Source of the DNA: Orthonyx spaldingii
Taxonomy: Eukaryota; Chordata; Aves; Passeriformes; Orthonychidae
Assembly: GCA_013397795.1 (NCBI GenBank)
Contig: VZTJ01004544.1
Location: 1-64,000 of the forward strand
Length of the DNA: 64,000 nucleotides
Direction of reading: 5' to 3'
The notes beneath the pieces were generated by a model, which did not search any database, was not told the origin of the DNA, and saw nothing but the letters and a program-made list of their open reading frames with translations. The position numbers and the translations under genes are program-made. Shown one piece after another: positions 36,296 to 49,188 of this stretch (positions are counted from its first letter, which is position 1; each line of letters starts with the position of its first letter).

Positions 36296-39200
36296 GTAAT
36301 GAGTCTCCGGCTCTGATTTATAGCTGTTGCTGCTCCTTTGGGAAGAGGGTGAGGTGCCTCAGGGGAGGCAGGTTCCTGGAGTGACTGGGCAGCATGCAGG
36401 AGTGATGCTGCCTGTTCTGCCATAACTTTGCCTTTCTCCTGGGCAGTAGCAGTGTGGTTCCCAGCTGCTGGCATGGGCTGTATTCATGATGAGCAGGGGT
36501 GCAGGGCTGTGCTCACCCTGATCAGCATATCTGGCTCAGGGTGGTACTCTGTAACCAAGGGTCAGGGAGCTGCAGCCTCCACCAAGGGCCAGGAGTTGAG
36601 AGTGCAGCCTGTGACCAGGAGAGGAGTTGCCATAATTACCAGGAAACAGGCAGCCTGTCCTTGTGCTGGCCCTGCACAAGCTGAGCTGCTTGGAAGCTGT
36701 ACTGTGAACAGTAATTGCCTCTGAAGTACCTCAATAATAGTCTCATCAACAAAATGGCTTCAGTCAAGAACTTGTATTTTTATCTTTTAAATCAGGACCA
36801 TTTGAGCGGGGAGATTCTGCTGCTGCAGCTACTGAGCGCTGAAGCAGCCTCTCCTCTGTCATGAGGATTTGAGTACTGCCAAGCTTCTACGGGAAATGTG
36901 TTGGACCCTTTGAGTAGTAAAGCTTGGTCCCATTAGCACTGGGAAGTACATCACCATAATCCTCAGGTTGTATCTTGGAGAACAGGTCAAGCTTTGCCTT
37001 TTTCAAGCCAAAATATTACTACACAGACACCTGGTGCTAGCAGTGCCTTTGGCATCAAACTAAGCTGATGCAGGTGGAGGGGTGTGTCACCTGGTTGGGA
37101 ATGAATATGTATAGGTGTGTTTCAACCAGGTACCTGTCCAATGAGTTGTGCAAGTACATGAACAGCTGTAAGCCAGAACATAAGGGATTCACTGAAGCTG
37201 TTTGGAGCTTCTGACCTGACAAGGGTGTTGCCCAGCCCAGGCCTGGTGTCACCATGTACACCTTCTGGGCATTCAGGAAACTAGCTATGAGCCAGTCATC
37301 CTGTCAGGGTGTAGTTTTAACTACAATCATTAACAAATGAATTGGCTTACTTTTTTGCTGTTTGCTAAAATGCCGATCTCTCTGTAGTCACCTTTCAGCT
37401 GCCTGGCTCTGGGCTGTTTTTTCCTGGGAAGGGCTTTGCTTTGTGGCAATGTGAGCAGAGATGGTGGTAGGGCTGTACAGAGGTGTAAGCTGACTGAAGG
37501 AAAATCCTGGATGCCTGCTGAAGCAGTGCCTGGGGGAAGGGGAAATTCCTGATCAGAATGGCGTTGGTCATTCTTTTCATCAGCAAAAGTAGTAGACTAA
37601 ACCTCTGAATTAGGCTTTCCCTAGGGGTCTTAAAGGTTTATGGAATCTGTAAGGTTATTGTGTCTCATACTGACTGCAAAGAAGGCCTTCCTAGTGCAGT
37701 GTGACAGCCTGCAGCTGAGGGGTGAATCCTGAACGCAGACTCTGGAGAGAGGATGCTGCATCCAGCTTGCAGTGCTGGTGAGAGGAATTGCATTTGGCAA
37801 TTCAAGTTGTGTGGCAGGATAGGAGAGGGTCCTGGCTGGGGCTGCAAATATGCTTATCATCTGGTTTTACCTTCTGTAAGGGGACCCTTCTGCCAGTCTT
37901 TCTGCCAATTGACAAGAACATGAGCAAATTGCATTTAAGAGAGCAGCTAAATTGCTGTCATCTCCAAGGGCAATAAGCGATTGAAAGGCCCTGTATTCCA
38001 GTCACCTGTAAGGTCCCTTGCAGGTGAGTGACATCATGCATGGATATTTGCAGAACCAATGCAGGGAAAATCCCTTCAATGGCATTTTGCTTCATGCCTT
38101 GGAACATGAAGCCTTTGTCATTAATATATAAACCCATGCAAGAAGAACAGAGCTGGGGTGAGCATGGACTGGGGGAGGATCACTTTGTGCCAAGTACCTG
38201 CAAATACACCCAGAGACAAATTAAGTTTGCACATGCTGCCTCGGCCATGACAGTGATGCTCTGAATCCTCTGTGGTAACTCCCGGGTGAAAACTTGCATT
38301 TCAAGTCCTTCACTGGTACTATTGCATCAGCACATTTCTCAAGTGATTTGGGGCATCAAGAAAATGAGGGACCTTTGTGGTTTTTGAAATTCCTTTACTG
38401 CCAGGAGCATGGCAGCTCAGAGTGCAGTCCCAGCTGGCAGGGATTGACTCAGTGGTCGGTTTGGAAGAGGGGAAGGAGGTGCCTGTGCCGGCACACCCGT
38501 GGTGCTCCATGTGTGGCTGGGAGCGCTGCAGTGAGTCAGCCCTGCGGAGAGGAGCGAGTGGAGCGTCTGCAGCAGCAGCACAGGGACGGGACCATCAGCA
38601 GTTGGTTTAGGCTCGGGGAGGTTCAGGACCTGCTGCCAGAGCTGCTAGCACAGACAATGCTTCCACAGCGCCTACTGACCTTGTTCTTTGTTAACCCTTT
38701 CGCACTGTTTTTTGTTTGTTTTTTCCCAAAGGCTGCAATTTTTTTTCACTGCTGTTGGAGAAGCATTTTTTTAAGTATCAAGATTTTATCTGTGATTGCT
38801 TAGGGAGCTCAGGGATTGGCTTTCCTAGGGAGATATGGCTTACAGAGAAGTATAGTAACCTGGAAAAGTAAATAAGCTTTGGGGAAATAAAAACCTTGTT
38901 ATGAGAACCTGATCCCAGAAACCAAGTCACTGTTTTCAATTACAGAGTAACAGCAGAGCTGATGACTACAGCTCTCAGTAAACCTTGTTTCCCTCCCAGG
39001 CTGGCCATGGGGATACTGATTTTAGGGCATTCTGCTATTTCCAGCCAGCTGTAGTGTCCAAACCATCACTGTGCCCAGGTGAGAGTTACTTGTGTCTGAC
39101 ACACAGGACTTGCCACCTCTGGCCCTAGTTTTACAGCTATTAATCATCTTTTTCTCTTGACATAATTCAATCAAACCCAGAGCAAGTCTTCCCAATGCCA

Positions 39201-41720
39201 CTTGCCTTGAAGTGGGAATTTTCTGTTTCAGGGTCAAAGGATTGTGTCCCAAAATGCTTGTCCATTTTTGTTCCTGTTAAAGCTAATAAATGCTGTTATT
39301 TTTTCTGCAAGACACACTTCAGTGAGCTCCTGAGAGTCACAGCTTTGCAACTTGTATCACTGGGCTTCTGCCAAGCTGGTTCTTGTGTCAGGACACAAAA
39401 GCACACACGGAAAAATCCTGCCCTGACCTTACAGTGTTTAAGGGCCGAGGCTTTCGCAGGCCACACTACCCACAAGGTACCTACAGACCCCTGACAGTTC
39501 TCTCTGACCTGAGAAAGCACAAGCTGGGCGGGATGCAGCTCCTGGAGAACTGGTGGCTTGTCTTTGCCATTTTCCTTTGCCAAGGGGACAAGCTATCCTC
39601 AGCACAGGATCAGGTCTGGCTCTTCAGAATTCATCAAGGGGATACCAGGGCCTTTGTAAGTTCTGGACCCTTTTCTGGCACTTTGAACTGCCCTGTCCAT
39701 GCTGTTACACCTGTGCTTTCCTCCTTTGCATTTGGCAGAGGGGAAAAGAGCGACTTAAGTGGCAGAGAGTGAATTCAGCCATCCTCTCCTAAAGGCTGTC
39801 AGCATGAGGTAGGCTGAGGACAAGTCTTGGGAAATCATGTATATTCCCAAGACTGGCAGTGTGTCCTAAGCCACCTCCATGGCTCCTGTGTGCCTTGGGA
39901 CAATTTCTTAGACATCTTTGTGAATGCCTGTGATAATCAGAAGACAAGGCTGTATTTCAACAGCCTTTCATGCAGCAGCAGTGCCAGCCCCAGCCGTGCT
40001 CCCACAGCTGCTCCATGTGCTCCCTGGCTCCTCCCAAGTGCGCAGGTACAGCTGCTCTTGCTGCCAGGCAGTGAACCTAATTTGGGAATTGAGCCAGGTT
40101 AAAAATAAGTCAACCTGAAGAAAAAAAGCCCCATGCTTGCTACAGAAAATGCAAGTGAAACTACAGCCTGTGATTCTCTCAGTCTATTACTGGGGCAGTG
40201 GAGAGAAAGAATATGGAATTATTGTTAGAGGAGTGTGCAGTATTGGCAACGCAAGACAGGGTAAATTTATGGCTGAGAAATAAAAGGAGAACATCCAAAG
40301 GGGTAAGACTTTAGCAATACATGCCATAGGTTGGGCTGGATGACATACCTACAGCCTCAAGGAGCAGATTCCCATCGCTTGGCACAGGCTGTTCTGTTCT
40401 TCCAGCACTGCACACAGAGGGCCAGGCAGTCTCAGCGTTCTGATTCAGGCTTGGGACTGGCAGCCTGAGGAAGCCTTGAATCTGTGTGGCTGGAGGGTTC
40501 TCAGGTAAAGCTCTGCCACTGCTCCAGGTGGGCCCAGGGTGGGATATTTGTGGTGGGCGTTCCTATCTGTGCAGTCAGTATTTGCCTTTACCTCGGCATC
40601 TCTTCCACTGCCAGCTAAAGTTACTGTCACAGCCCTGTCAGCTTGTGCGTTCCTGGGGAAGGGACCTGTTTTGGCCAGAGGCAGTTTGGTTGCCATATGT
40701 GCCTTCTGATATCCAAATTTGATTTAGCAGCTTGGATGGGTCCTTTCTTCTTCAATAAAGACAAATAAGCAGGCCTAAGAGCTGGTTTTAGGATTCATTT
40801 GCTCAACTTCTACTTTTGGGGTCTCCTCAACTCCACCTGCATGAAGCTAAAAATCATTCCCAGCAATACAGCGCTGGGTGTCCCAGATGTGCATAATTTC
40901 ATGAGGAAAACCTTACATGGGCAGGAACACTTTCAACTATCCCAGGTTGCTCCAAGCCCCATCCAACCTGACCTTGGACACTGCCAGGGATTCAGGGGCA
41001 GCCACAGCTGCTCTGGACACCCTGTGCCAGGGCCTCCCCACCCTCACAGGGAACAATTGCTTCCCAATATCCCATCTATCCTTACCCTCTGGCAGTGGGA
41101 AGCCATTCCCTGTGTCCTGTCCCTCCAGCCCTTGTCCCAAGTCCCTCTCCAGCTCTCCTGGAGCCCCTTTAGGCCCTGGAAGGGGCTCTGAGCTCTCCCT
41201 GGAGCCTTCTCCTCTCCAGGTGATCACCCCCAGCTCTCCCAGCCTGGCTCCAGAGCAGAGGGGCTCCAGTCCTTGGAGCATCTCTGTGACCTGAAACCAT
41301 TCTTAGCCTCAAATTTCCACAACAGTGCTGCACATAGTTTTCCCAGCCTCAAGCAGCATCATACCCATCTCTCCCTTTCAGGCCCTTTTCCCAGCATCCT
41401 GTTGACAATAGGAGCAGCTTGTTGTGTGGACAAGCATTGAGATCACAGAATGATAAGCATGGCACAAAACCTAATTAAAATCCAATTCTAGGCCAGACAG
41501 GGATGTTACATTCATACAAAAGTATATTCCCCATCATTTATCTTTCCTAGGAGAGATTCATCAGCAGTGCCGGAGCCCACATCAGCTGGGTGGAACCACG
41601 TCTCGTCAGCTTCCCTCGGGTACACGGGGCACAGCGGGCCCAGGCTGTCAGGATGGGGGTCTCGGGACGGGGTTTCTGGATGGGGTCCCAGCATGAGGTC
41701 TCACGATGGGGGTTCCGCCG
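36296..41720. other. Intergenic region between ATP6V0C and AMDHD2
   Basis: No coding exon was recognised on either strand. A CR1 fragment lies at 40917-41285; the remainder is unremarkable. A human-type gene order leaves no expected gene here. Confidence 0.6.
40917..41285 (-). mobile_element. CR1 LINE fragment
   Basis: Inverted CR1 sequence: TTGCTCCAAGCCCCATCCAA, CCTTGGACACTGCCAGGGA, CCTTTAGGCCCTGGAAGGGG and CTCTCCCAGCCTGGCTCCAG occur in CR1 order. The tail repeat next to 40917 is degraded. A related copy in the opposite orientation lies at 46225-46769. Open frames of 114-130 codons here belong to the element. Confidence 0.9.
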
Positions 41721-41730
41721 CTGACCTCCT

Positions 41731-42142
41731 CAAGATGGCGGCGCCCTTCCCGTGATGGCGGCCCCCGGGGGCCGGTCACGTGCGGCAGGGCGGGCGGGGA
41801 ATCCCGGCACGTGCCGAGCGCGCTCACGTGACTCGGAGCGGGCCCCGCCCCGGCCCCGGTGCCCCCGGGCGGGGACAGCGCCCCGGGCCCGGCGCGCCTC
41901 GGGCACTGCGGCGGGGCTCGTTCCTCACAGCGTCGGCTCAGAGCGCCGGGCAGGGCAGGGAGCTCACCCTCCGCCTGTGCCCGGGGCGGTGCGCTGGTGC
42001 CTCCCCGCTCACCGGCTGCCCAGTCCCACGGCAGCCGCTCGCACCGGAGCCGCGGCCTGGCCCTGCTCCGCCACGCCCGGTCCCCGCCCCCTGCGCCGGA
42101 CACCGAGGGGTTCGCAGTTCTCGCCGGTCCCGGTGCCCCGCG
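41731..42142 (+). promoter_or_regulatory. AMDHD2: AMDHD2 CpG promoter with TISU/YY1 sites and two CACGTG boxes
   Basis: A CpG-rich block runs into the first coding exon. CAAGATGGCGGC at 41731-41742 matches the TISU/YY1 consensus (SAASATGGCGGC) completely, and a second YY1-like GTGATGGCGGC is at 41752-41762. GTCACGTG at 41775-41782 and CTCACGTGAC at 41823-41832 are E-boxes; the second matches nine of ten bases of the palindromic CLEAR element bound by TFEB/TFE3/MITF. The ATG in the first site opens a six-codon frame that ends TGA at 41753-41755, overlapping by one base an ATG at 41755. Transcription probably starts near 41.73-41.85 kb; this is inference. Confidence 0.65.
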
Positions 42143-45100
42143 ATGCCGTCCAACAAATCCGTCTCGGACGCGCCCATCGTCCAGTTCACCAACTGCCGCA
42201 TCCTGAGGGACCACCGGCTCCAGAGGTGAGGCGGGGGTTCCCGGCGGTACCGGAGTGACTGGGGGTACCGGGGCTGTCCGGGGGTACCGTGGTGTCCGTG
42301 AGTGCCAGGGCTGCTGGGGGCACCAAGGGTGTGGGGGCTTCCCGGGCGCGCTGCCGACTTGAGCTGGCACCTGCAGTGCCCGCGGGACGGTCGCCAGTTC
42401 CCCCTGCGCATCGGCTCTTGGCCCTCGCCCCGCCGCGCTCCCACCATCCACGTCCCCTCTGCCAGCTTTTGGAGGGAGATGAGGCGGGTGTGGTGTACGG
42501 TCCCTCACGTTTTGCCCCTTCTGCCAGCCCCATGGTCCTTTGGCCATTACCACCACCTTTCAGGGGCGCCCCATGAAAATCCCATTTCCGTGAGTTTTGT
42601 AGAGCCAGAGCCAGAGCCAGGCAGAGAGGGCTGCCCGCTGTGTCCCAGCTGGAAGAGCAGCTGTGCCTTGGCAGACGTTGCAGAGCCTGTGGCAGGAGGT
42701 GCCGGTGGGATCCACTCTGCCCAGTGTAACTGTCACTGGGGCACAGCCACCTGCTCCACGTGCTGCAGCTGGCACCAGTGCTTGGTGTGTGTGACTGTCT
42801 CTCCAGGGAGGACCTGTGGGTGCGAGAGGGGAAGATCCTCAACCCGGAAAAACTCTTCTTCGATGAGAAGGGCTCTGCTGATGTCCAGCTGGACTGCAAG
42901 GACAGCATCATCGCCCCAGGCTTCATCGATGTCCAGATCAATGGTACAGTGAAGCTACATGCACTCACAGACTGGGGGCGTCCTGAGTTTGCCAATCCCT
43001 GACCCCCAGGCCCACTGTGGGCACCCTGTCCATGGCCACATTTCAGCTGCTCAGGAGAGGTGTGAGTCACCCAGCTAATGACAAAGAGCAATTTTGCCTG
43101 TGGTTGTTGCTGTCGTGTAAGTGATCCCCTTCGACCAGGTGAGGGTTTCCTCCGAACTCATTTTTATCTATATTTTATCTTGCCACTGCACTGGCAGGAT
43201 GCCTGCCCTACCCTTTCCAGGATATGGGAGGAGAGGGCAAGAGTTTCCAAGGGAACAAACATTAACTGCAATAGCTCTCTTCAGAAGGAAAGAGAGGCTT
43301 GTTTTATGGTAGCTAAAGTTGAAAAGATTCCTTTTCAGCTGGAAATCCTTGCGTTTTGCCCTGCATCAAAATAAAAAGGTTGTGCTTGCAAAACGCTGGG
43401 GTCCTGTGGGGAAGAGCACCTCAGGGGGGCAGCAATGGTGAGATTTGTACTTGTGGAATCTTGGAATGTAGGACAGAAGCGCTGGTGGAGCCCTCTGCGT
43501 CAGTGCCCTACAAATGGAACATCTCCCTCCAATCCCAATCTTTCTTTGGTGTTTCTGGGTGGAACACATCCACTGGAGAAGCTGCAGTTTCACCTCTGTT
43601 TTGTTTGTGGTGCAGGAGGCTTCGGGGTGGACTTCTCTCTGGCTACGGATGACTTCAAATCAGGTATTGACCTGGTCAGTAAGCAAATCCTCTCCCATGG
43701 AGTGACCTCTTTCTGTCCCACCCTGGTGACCTCTCCTCCATCTGTGTACCACCAGGTAAGGGGTCTTCTCCCCTCCCATACACAGGGTGATCAAGGACTG
43801 AGGTTGGTGTCAGGAGGGTGGGCCAAGACTGGGATAGCTACCAGGGCAGAAAAGCAATGGGCGTGAGGAGCTGGACTCTACCCTGGGTTTCTTGCCCTCA
43901 GCCTTTAGAATGCTGAGATAGCCATGTCTCCCAGGTAAGCTCTGCACAGCAAGGCTTAGTGATGGCTTTTCCTTTGAGGGCTGTGATGGCTCGAAGTGGT
44001 CCAGCCACAAATCTCCCTGCAGGCCTAACATTTGGGTCTGATTTGGCAGGCTGGGCGGCTGTGTCTGGGGTGCCATGTCTGACAAACCCCTTTCTTTAGA
44101 TTCTCCCTCAGATCAATGTAAGAAATGGTGGAGCCCATGGAGCAGGAATCCTGGGTAAGTGGATTTGTCCCTCTGTGGTGCTACTCTAGGGGGGCAATTA
44201 TCTTGTTCACAGTTGAGGTGAAAGAAGTTACAGAGCACAAACAGGGGCTGGAGCTCTTGGTGGGAGGAATGCACAGGTGGGCACAGACCCACCTTGTCCC
44301 TTGGGCTGTGCCTGGCATTTGCTGTGTTCTCTGTGATCATACACACACTGCTCCAGCCCCCTTGGGCCCCCTGGAGCAATGGCAGTGGGGTGGCTTGACT
44401 TAGCCAGTGGCAGCACTGCATCTCTCACTGTGCTGAGCTCACAGTTACCTGAGCCATGTGTTTTGCTGCAGAAAAATGGCAAGAGCATGACTGGAGCCGA
44501 GTAGACAGAGCAGGTTTCTTGGTCCTTGGCAGGGGGAGGAAGGGTCATGGTTCTTTGTTCTTGTTTGGACAGGAGCCCACCTGGAAGGGCCGTTCATCAG
44601 CAAGGAGAAGAAGGGTGCCCACCCCGAGCATTGCCTCCGCACCTTTGAGGCAGGTGCCTTTCAGGACCTGCTTGCCACCTACGGCTCCCTGGACTGTGTC
44701 CAGATAGTGACCCTGGCCCCTGAGATGAGGCGGAGCAGTGAGGTGATCCGGGAGCTCACCAAGCGGGGCATCTGTGTCTCCCTGGGTAAGGCTGGGGCAC
44801 CCAGGGTTTAGGGGGGCTCCGGCAGCCCCTCTCTCGGGGCTGTGGCATCTCTAACAGTGTCTCTGTGCAACTGGAGGGGGTGGGATTGTCTTTTGCCTGG
44901 CCTGTATGGAGGTGACAGACCTGTCACAAACGGGGACCTGTCTTGATGCTGTTAGTCTATCATGACAAGGGCCTAAGTTTGTATTGACTGAGGAGCCCCT
45001 GCAGTAAACACAAGGTGCTGTTCTAACACAGGGCAGAACAGCAGTGTTACTTGGAGGTTTGATGATGCGGAAAGGTTCAAACTCTGAAGTTCCAGTGCTT

Positions 45101-48100
45101 TAGGCTTTATGTTACAAGTGAAGTCATTTTCCAAAGGTTAGTGATGGTTTGATAATTCTGTTTTTCAACTGGAAGTGCTATAGGAACCTCTCCCTCTAAC
45201 ATCTGGCTGGCCTCTGACTTAAAACTGGATGCGTTTTCCTTTGCTTCACAAACTCTTCTTTGTCTCAGATCATTGAAGAAATCTTTTTTATTTTAAAGGG
45301 GGGAAGTTATTCAGGGTGAAATTAAACCTTAAGTGAGAAGGGCATTCATACAGCAGAATACCTCTTATCCCACAGCCACATAAAGAACTCCAGATAGCCA
45401 AGGTTAGCCCACAGAGCTGCTGTCCTGTTGGGGAAAGAGAATTTTGTTTCTGGATAGTTTAATTCCCATATTCTTTCCTGGCAAAGTCCCCACTGTTATG
45501 AGGACATCCCCTGATACCTCTCTACAAAACTTTCAAGTATCTGAGACCAGCAGAAAGGTGTGTCATTGGACCTCAAATCCAGCTTGAAGGCAACATTTTG
45601 AGCAAGGCAGCATTTGTGACAGCTGTGATATGAACACTGAAGGAGTTCAGGTGAAACACCCACCCCCAGAGTCCCCCCAGGTCATGGTCGGACACATCTG
45701 TGTTGAGGCTGCACCTCTGACCTCAGGCCAGGGTGGGCATTAGAACATAGTCCAGTGATGGAGTGTCTTTTAAACTTGTAGGGAAATCAGTGGAGGGATG
45801 GCCAGAGGAATCAGGCGTTGGTCTCTGTTCCCAGGTCACTCCGTGGCTAATCTGTCCCAGGCCGAGGAGGCTGTGCAGCACGGAGCAACCTTCATCACTC
45901 ACCTCTTCAATGCCATGCTGCCGGTGAGTCCCCAGAGGCACCTGCCCTTGCTCCAGGGCTGCTTTTGGGCTTTCTTTCCTGCTGCCTGTGGGTCTGTGTT
46001 CTCCCCAGCTGGTTTTGTACCACGCTTTGCAATGAGGTTTTGGCACTGAACCTCTGACTTCACATTCCTGCTGCTGGATCTGAAAGAGAGTCAAGGCTGT
46101 AGCAGACTCTTGAAATTCATCACCGAGAAGGACCGGGAAGTGTTAGTGGATGACAGCTGGACATGCCCTGGCTGTGTGCACCCAGCCCCCCTCCTGTGTG
46201 TGGGCAGCAGGGGAGGGGGGGGATTCTACCCCACTCAGGTGAGACCCCACCTGCAGAGCTGCCTCCAGCCCTGGGATCAAACAGCACAAGGACATGTAGC
46301 TGCTGGAGAGAGTCCAGAGGAGGCCACAGAGCTGCTCCAGGGCTGGAGCCCCTCTACTCTGGAGCCAGGCTGGGAGAGCTGGAGGTGTTCCCCTGGAGAG
46401 GAGAAGGCTCCAGGGAGACCTCAGAACCCCTTCCAGGGCCTAAAGGGGCTTCAGGAGAGGTGGAGGAAGGACTTGGGACAAGGGATGGAGGGACAGGACA
46501 AAAGGGAATGGCTTCCCACTGCCAGAGGGCAGAGTTAGATGGGATATTGGGAAGAAGCTCTTGGCTGTGAGAGTACTGAGGCCCTGGCACAGGTTGCCCA
46601 GAGAAGCTGTGGCTGCCCCTGGATCCCTGGCAGTGTCCAAGGTCAGGTTGCATGGGGCTTGGAGCAGCCTGGGACAGTGGAAGGTGACCCTGCCCATAGC
46701 AGGGGTTGGAACAAGATAAGCTTTATGGTTCCTTCCAACTCAAACCATCCTGTGATTCTGTGATTCAAGGCAATGCCCAGGTTTGCCTGGTAAAGCTGCC
46801 AGGCACTGTGTGATAGAGATGGCAGCTGCATCCCCTGAGGGGAAGAGTATCAGCCAGTGCGTCCTGGTGATCCTCCACAGCCTGTCCCCTCTCTCCCCTT
46901 GAGCAGTTCCACCACCGCGACCCTGGCATTGTGGGGCTGCTGACAAGTGACAAGATTCCTGCTGGGCAGAGGGTCTTCTATGGCATGATTTCTGATGGCA
47001 TCCACACCAACCCCGCTGCCTTGCGCATCGCCCACCGAGCCCACCCCAAAGGTGAGCCATGGCAGTCCCCACAGTGTCACCAGCCACTCCGAGCACTGTG
47101 CCATCTCCCACAAGACATTCGTGCTGCCCTTGCTGCCTGGAAGGTCACAGCCACATGTGCTGCTCCCTCAGTCCTCTTGCTTTGGTGGGATGTGGCTGGA
47201 GACATGTGGGCCCTCTGTGGGAGGGTCAACAGGGCACAGTGCTTGGAGCTGCAGCAAAATCAGCTGCAAATTTGATAGGGCCCCTTTCCTCGTGTTCCGC
47301 AGGCCTGGTGCTGGTGACAGATGCAATGGCTGGCATGGGGCTGGCACCGGGTCGGCACACACTGGGCCAGCAGGTGGTGGAGATCGATGGGCTGAACACC
47401 TACATCGCAGGTAAGTGCCTGTTGCTGAAGAGCTGGGGCAGTGCTGCCACTGGCACCATTCCCGAGGAGCTGAGCACACCTTGCTGTCTGTGTTGGTGTG
47501 TGGCAGCGTTTGTGCCACCCTCTTGGGTTTTGATGCCTGGTGGATCTGCAGTGACTTGGCCTTGGGGAGAATGAAGCTCCTGGTAAAGAGAAGTGTGCCA
47601 CCCTCGTGGAGGAATCTATACAGTTGTAACTGCAACACCTTTGAAAGCCTCATTGCCCAGTGTCAAGGGTACCAGAGGTTCAGGGAGTCAGTAAGGACAG
47701 AGAAATCTTAGAGATATTTATTGTCCCTTTTCTTTGTAATAACACTACCACTTCTTGCTAGCTAAAGTGCCTAAGTTTCAAGTTCCCAAGTAGAAGAAGA
47801 CTGGGAAGGTATTTCAGACTGGGAAGGTATTTCAGAGAAGGATCGTTCCTTTTTCCATTCCCTTCCTCTGGCAGCAGATGCCTGCCATGTGAGCTGGTTT
47901 CACCCAGCCCAGCTGATCTGATGGTGGAGCTGGAGGTAACACCCAGGTACCTCTTCCTGTGCTCCAGCAGGGAGTGGCTGCAGGCCCTTCAGCTTGCTCC
48001 TCCTGCAACTCAAGATTTCTCCACTTCTGGTCCTATTATGCTTTCCTAGTTCTCTGCTTCTTGCTGTGAGCTATGGGCACAGCTCAGTGCCATCCTGTTT

Positions 48101-49188
48101 CTCTCCCAGGCACAAAGACCCTGAGTGGCAGCGTGGCGACCATGGACACGTGTGTGCGACACTTCCAAGAAGCCACAGGTAAGGGAGGCTTGTCCACAAG
48201 CTACTGCTCCCTGTATTGACATGGGAGGAGGTCTTGCTTTTGCCAGCTGTGTCCATTCCACCAGGAATGCTCCCGCTCACCTGAGACATGACAAGGGCTA
48301 GGATCAGTGCCCTCAGATGAGCCCCTTTTTGAGGGAGGCTTCATTTTTAATCCATAGAACTAATGAGAGGTGAACTCTCCTGCTTCTTCCTCCAAAATGA
48401 ATTATTTCCCCCTCTCCATACCCTAGGTGTTCAGTTTTCCTACGCCTGCTCTCTCTTGTAGGGATATTTCCCTTCCCAGCTCCAGCTGGCTGTGCTGAGG
48501 GTGTTCCAGCTTGGGTCTGTGCCTGGTTGACAGTTGCCTTGTCCAGGGGGATTTGGGCTGCTCTGGCAATGGGGCTCTGGCTGCCCTAACGTCTCCCCAA
48601 TTCTCTGTCCAAGGGTGCTCGGTAGAGACTGCGTTGGAGGTGGCGTCTCTGCATCCTGCTCAGCTCCTGGGGATTGAACATGAAAAGGGGACACTGAATT
48701 ATGACTCCGATGCAGGTATTGGTATGGGCACAGCATGTACTGGTATGGAGACAATGGTGTCAGGGCTCACGAGTGCTGCAGCAAAGCAGGAGCTGCTGTA
48801 AGCACATGCTCATCCCCTGTTTCAGTGAGGGCTGCAGGGAGACTTGCACCACCTGGGATTTGCTCTGGGCTTTTGCTCCAATGATTTTTCCCTTGGATGC
48901 TGGTGGTGTTTGGGAAACTCTTTGGAGTGCCCTCCACATCTCAGCCGAGCAGCAAGCAGAGCTGCCATTGCCAGGAGGGCACTGCAGTGCCATACTGGGG
49001 TGGGGAGAAGCCCTTCCCTACTGAGCTCAGCCCTCCCCAGCCAGCTCCAGCAGCTCCATTCCTCTGACAGCTGCTTCCTTTCTCTCTTGTCCAATACAGA
49101 TTTCCTAATGCTGAATGACAGCCTGTATGTGCAAGCCACGTACATCGCCGGTGAGGAAGTCTGGCGACAGGATGTGTCTGGCATGTGA
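42143..49188 (+). CDS. AMDHD2: N-acetylglucosamine-6-phosphate deacetylase, complete
   Basis: Cytosolic amidohydrolase that converts GlcNAc-6-phosphate to glucosamine-6-phosphate plus acetate, in the reverse direction of the hexosamine pathway. Eleven coding exons: 42143-42225, 42807-42943, 43616-43755, 44100-44154, 44573-44785, 45835-45923, 46907-47051, 47303-47410, 48110-48178, 48614-48715, 49100-49188. All junctions are AG/GT and in frame, giving 409 residues, the same as the human enzyme. Metal-binding and catalytic residues fall at the human positions: Glu143 in HLEGPF, His211 in SLGHS, His232 in THLFNAM and the catalytic Asp294 in LVTDAM. Other family motifs are APGFIDVQING, GVTSFCPTLVTSP, HHRDPGIVGLLTSD, DGIHTNPAALRIAHRAHP and GTKTLSGS. 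The start ATG has G at -3; no in-frame ATG precedes it in the open 5' extension. A CR1 sits in the intron after exon 6. Confidence 0.98.
46225..46769 (+). mobile_element. CR1 LINE 3' fragment in AMDHD2 intron 6
   Basis: A sense CR1 contains GTGAGACCCCACCTGCAGAG, GGAGAGAGTCCAGAGGAGGC, GAAGGCTCCAGGGAGACCTC and GTTGCCCAGAGAAGCTGTGG. It ends in GGTTCCTTCCAACTCAAACC and TGTGATTCTGTGATTC, the typical 8-bp tail repeats. At about 545 bp it is one of the longest copies in the window. It ends about 140 bases before AMDHD2 exon 7. Confidence 0.95.
47799..47838. repeat. Short tandem duplication in AMDHD2 intron 8
   Basis: The word GACTGGGAAGGTATTTCA occurs twice in immediate succession. It is a small local duplication with no other visible role. 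Confidence 0.6.

Noticed and set aside
41648..42556. 302-codon minus-strand frame opposite AMDHD2 exon 1
   Set aside because: CpG-island composition removes stop codons; the plus strand carries the verified AMDHD2 exon and promoter elements.
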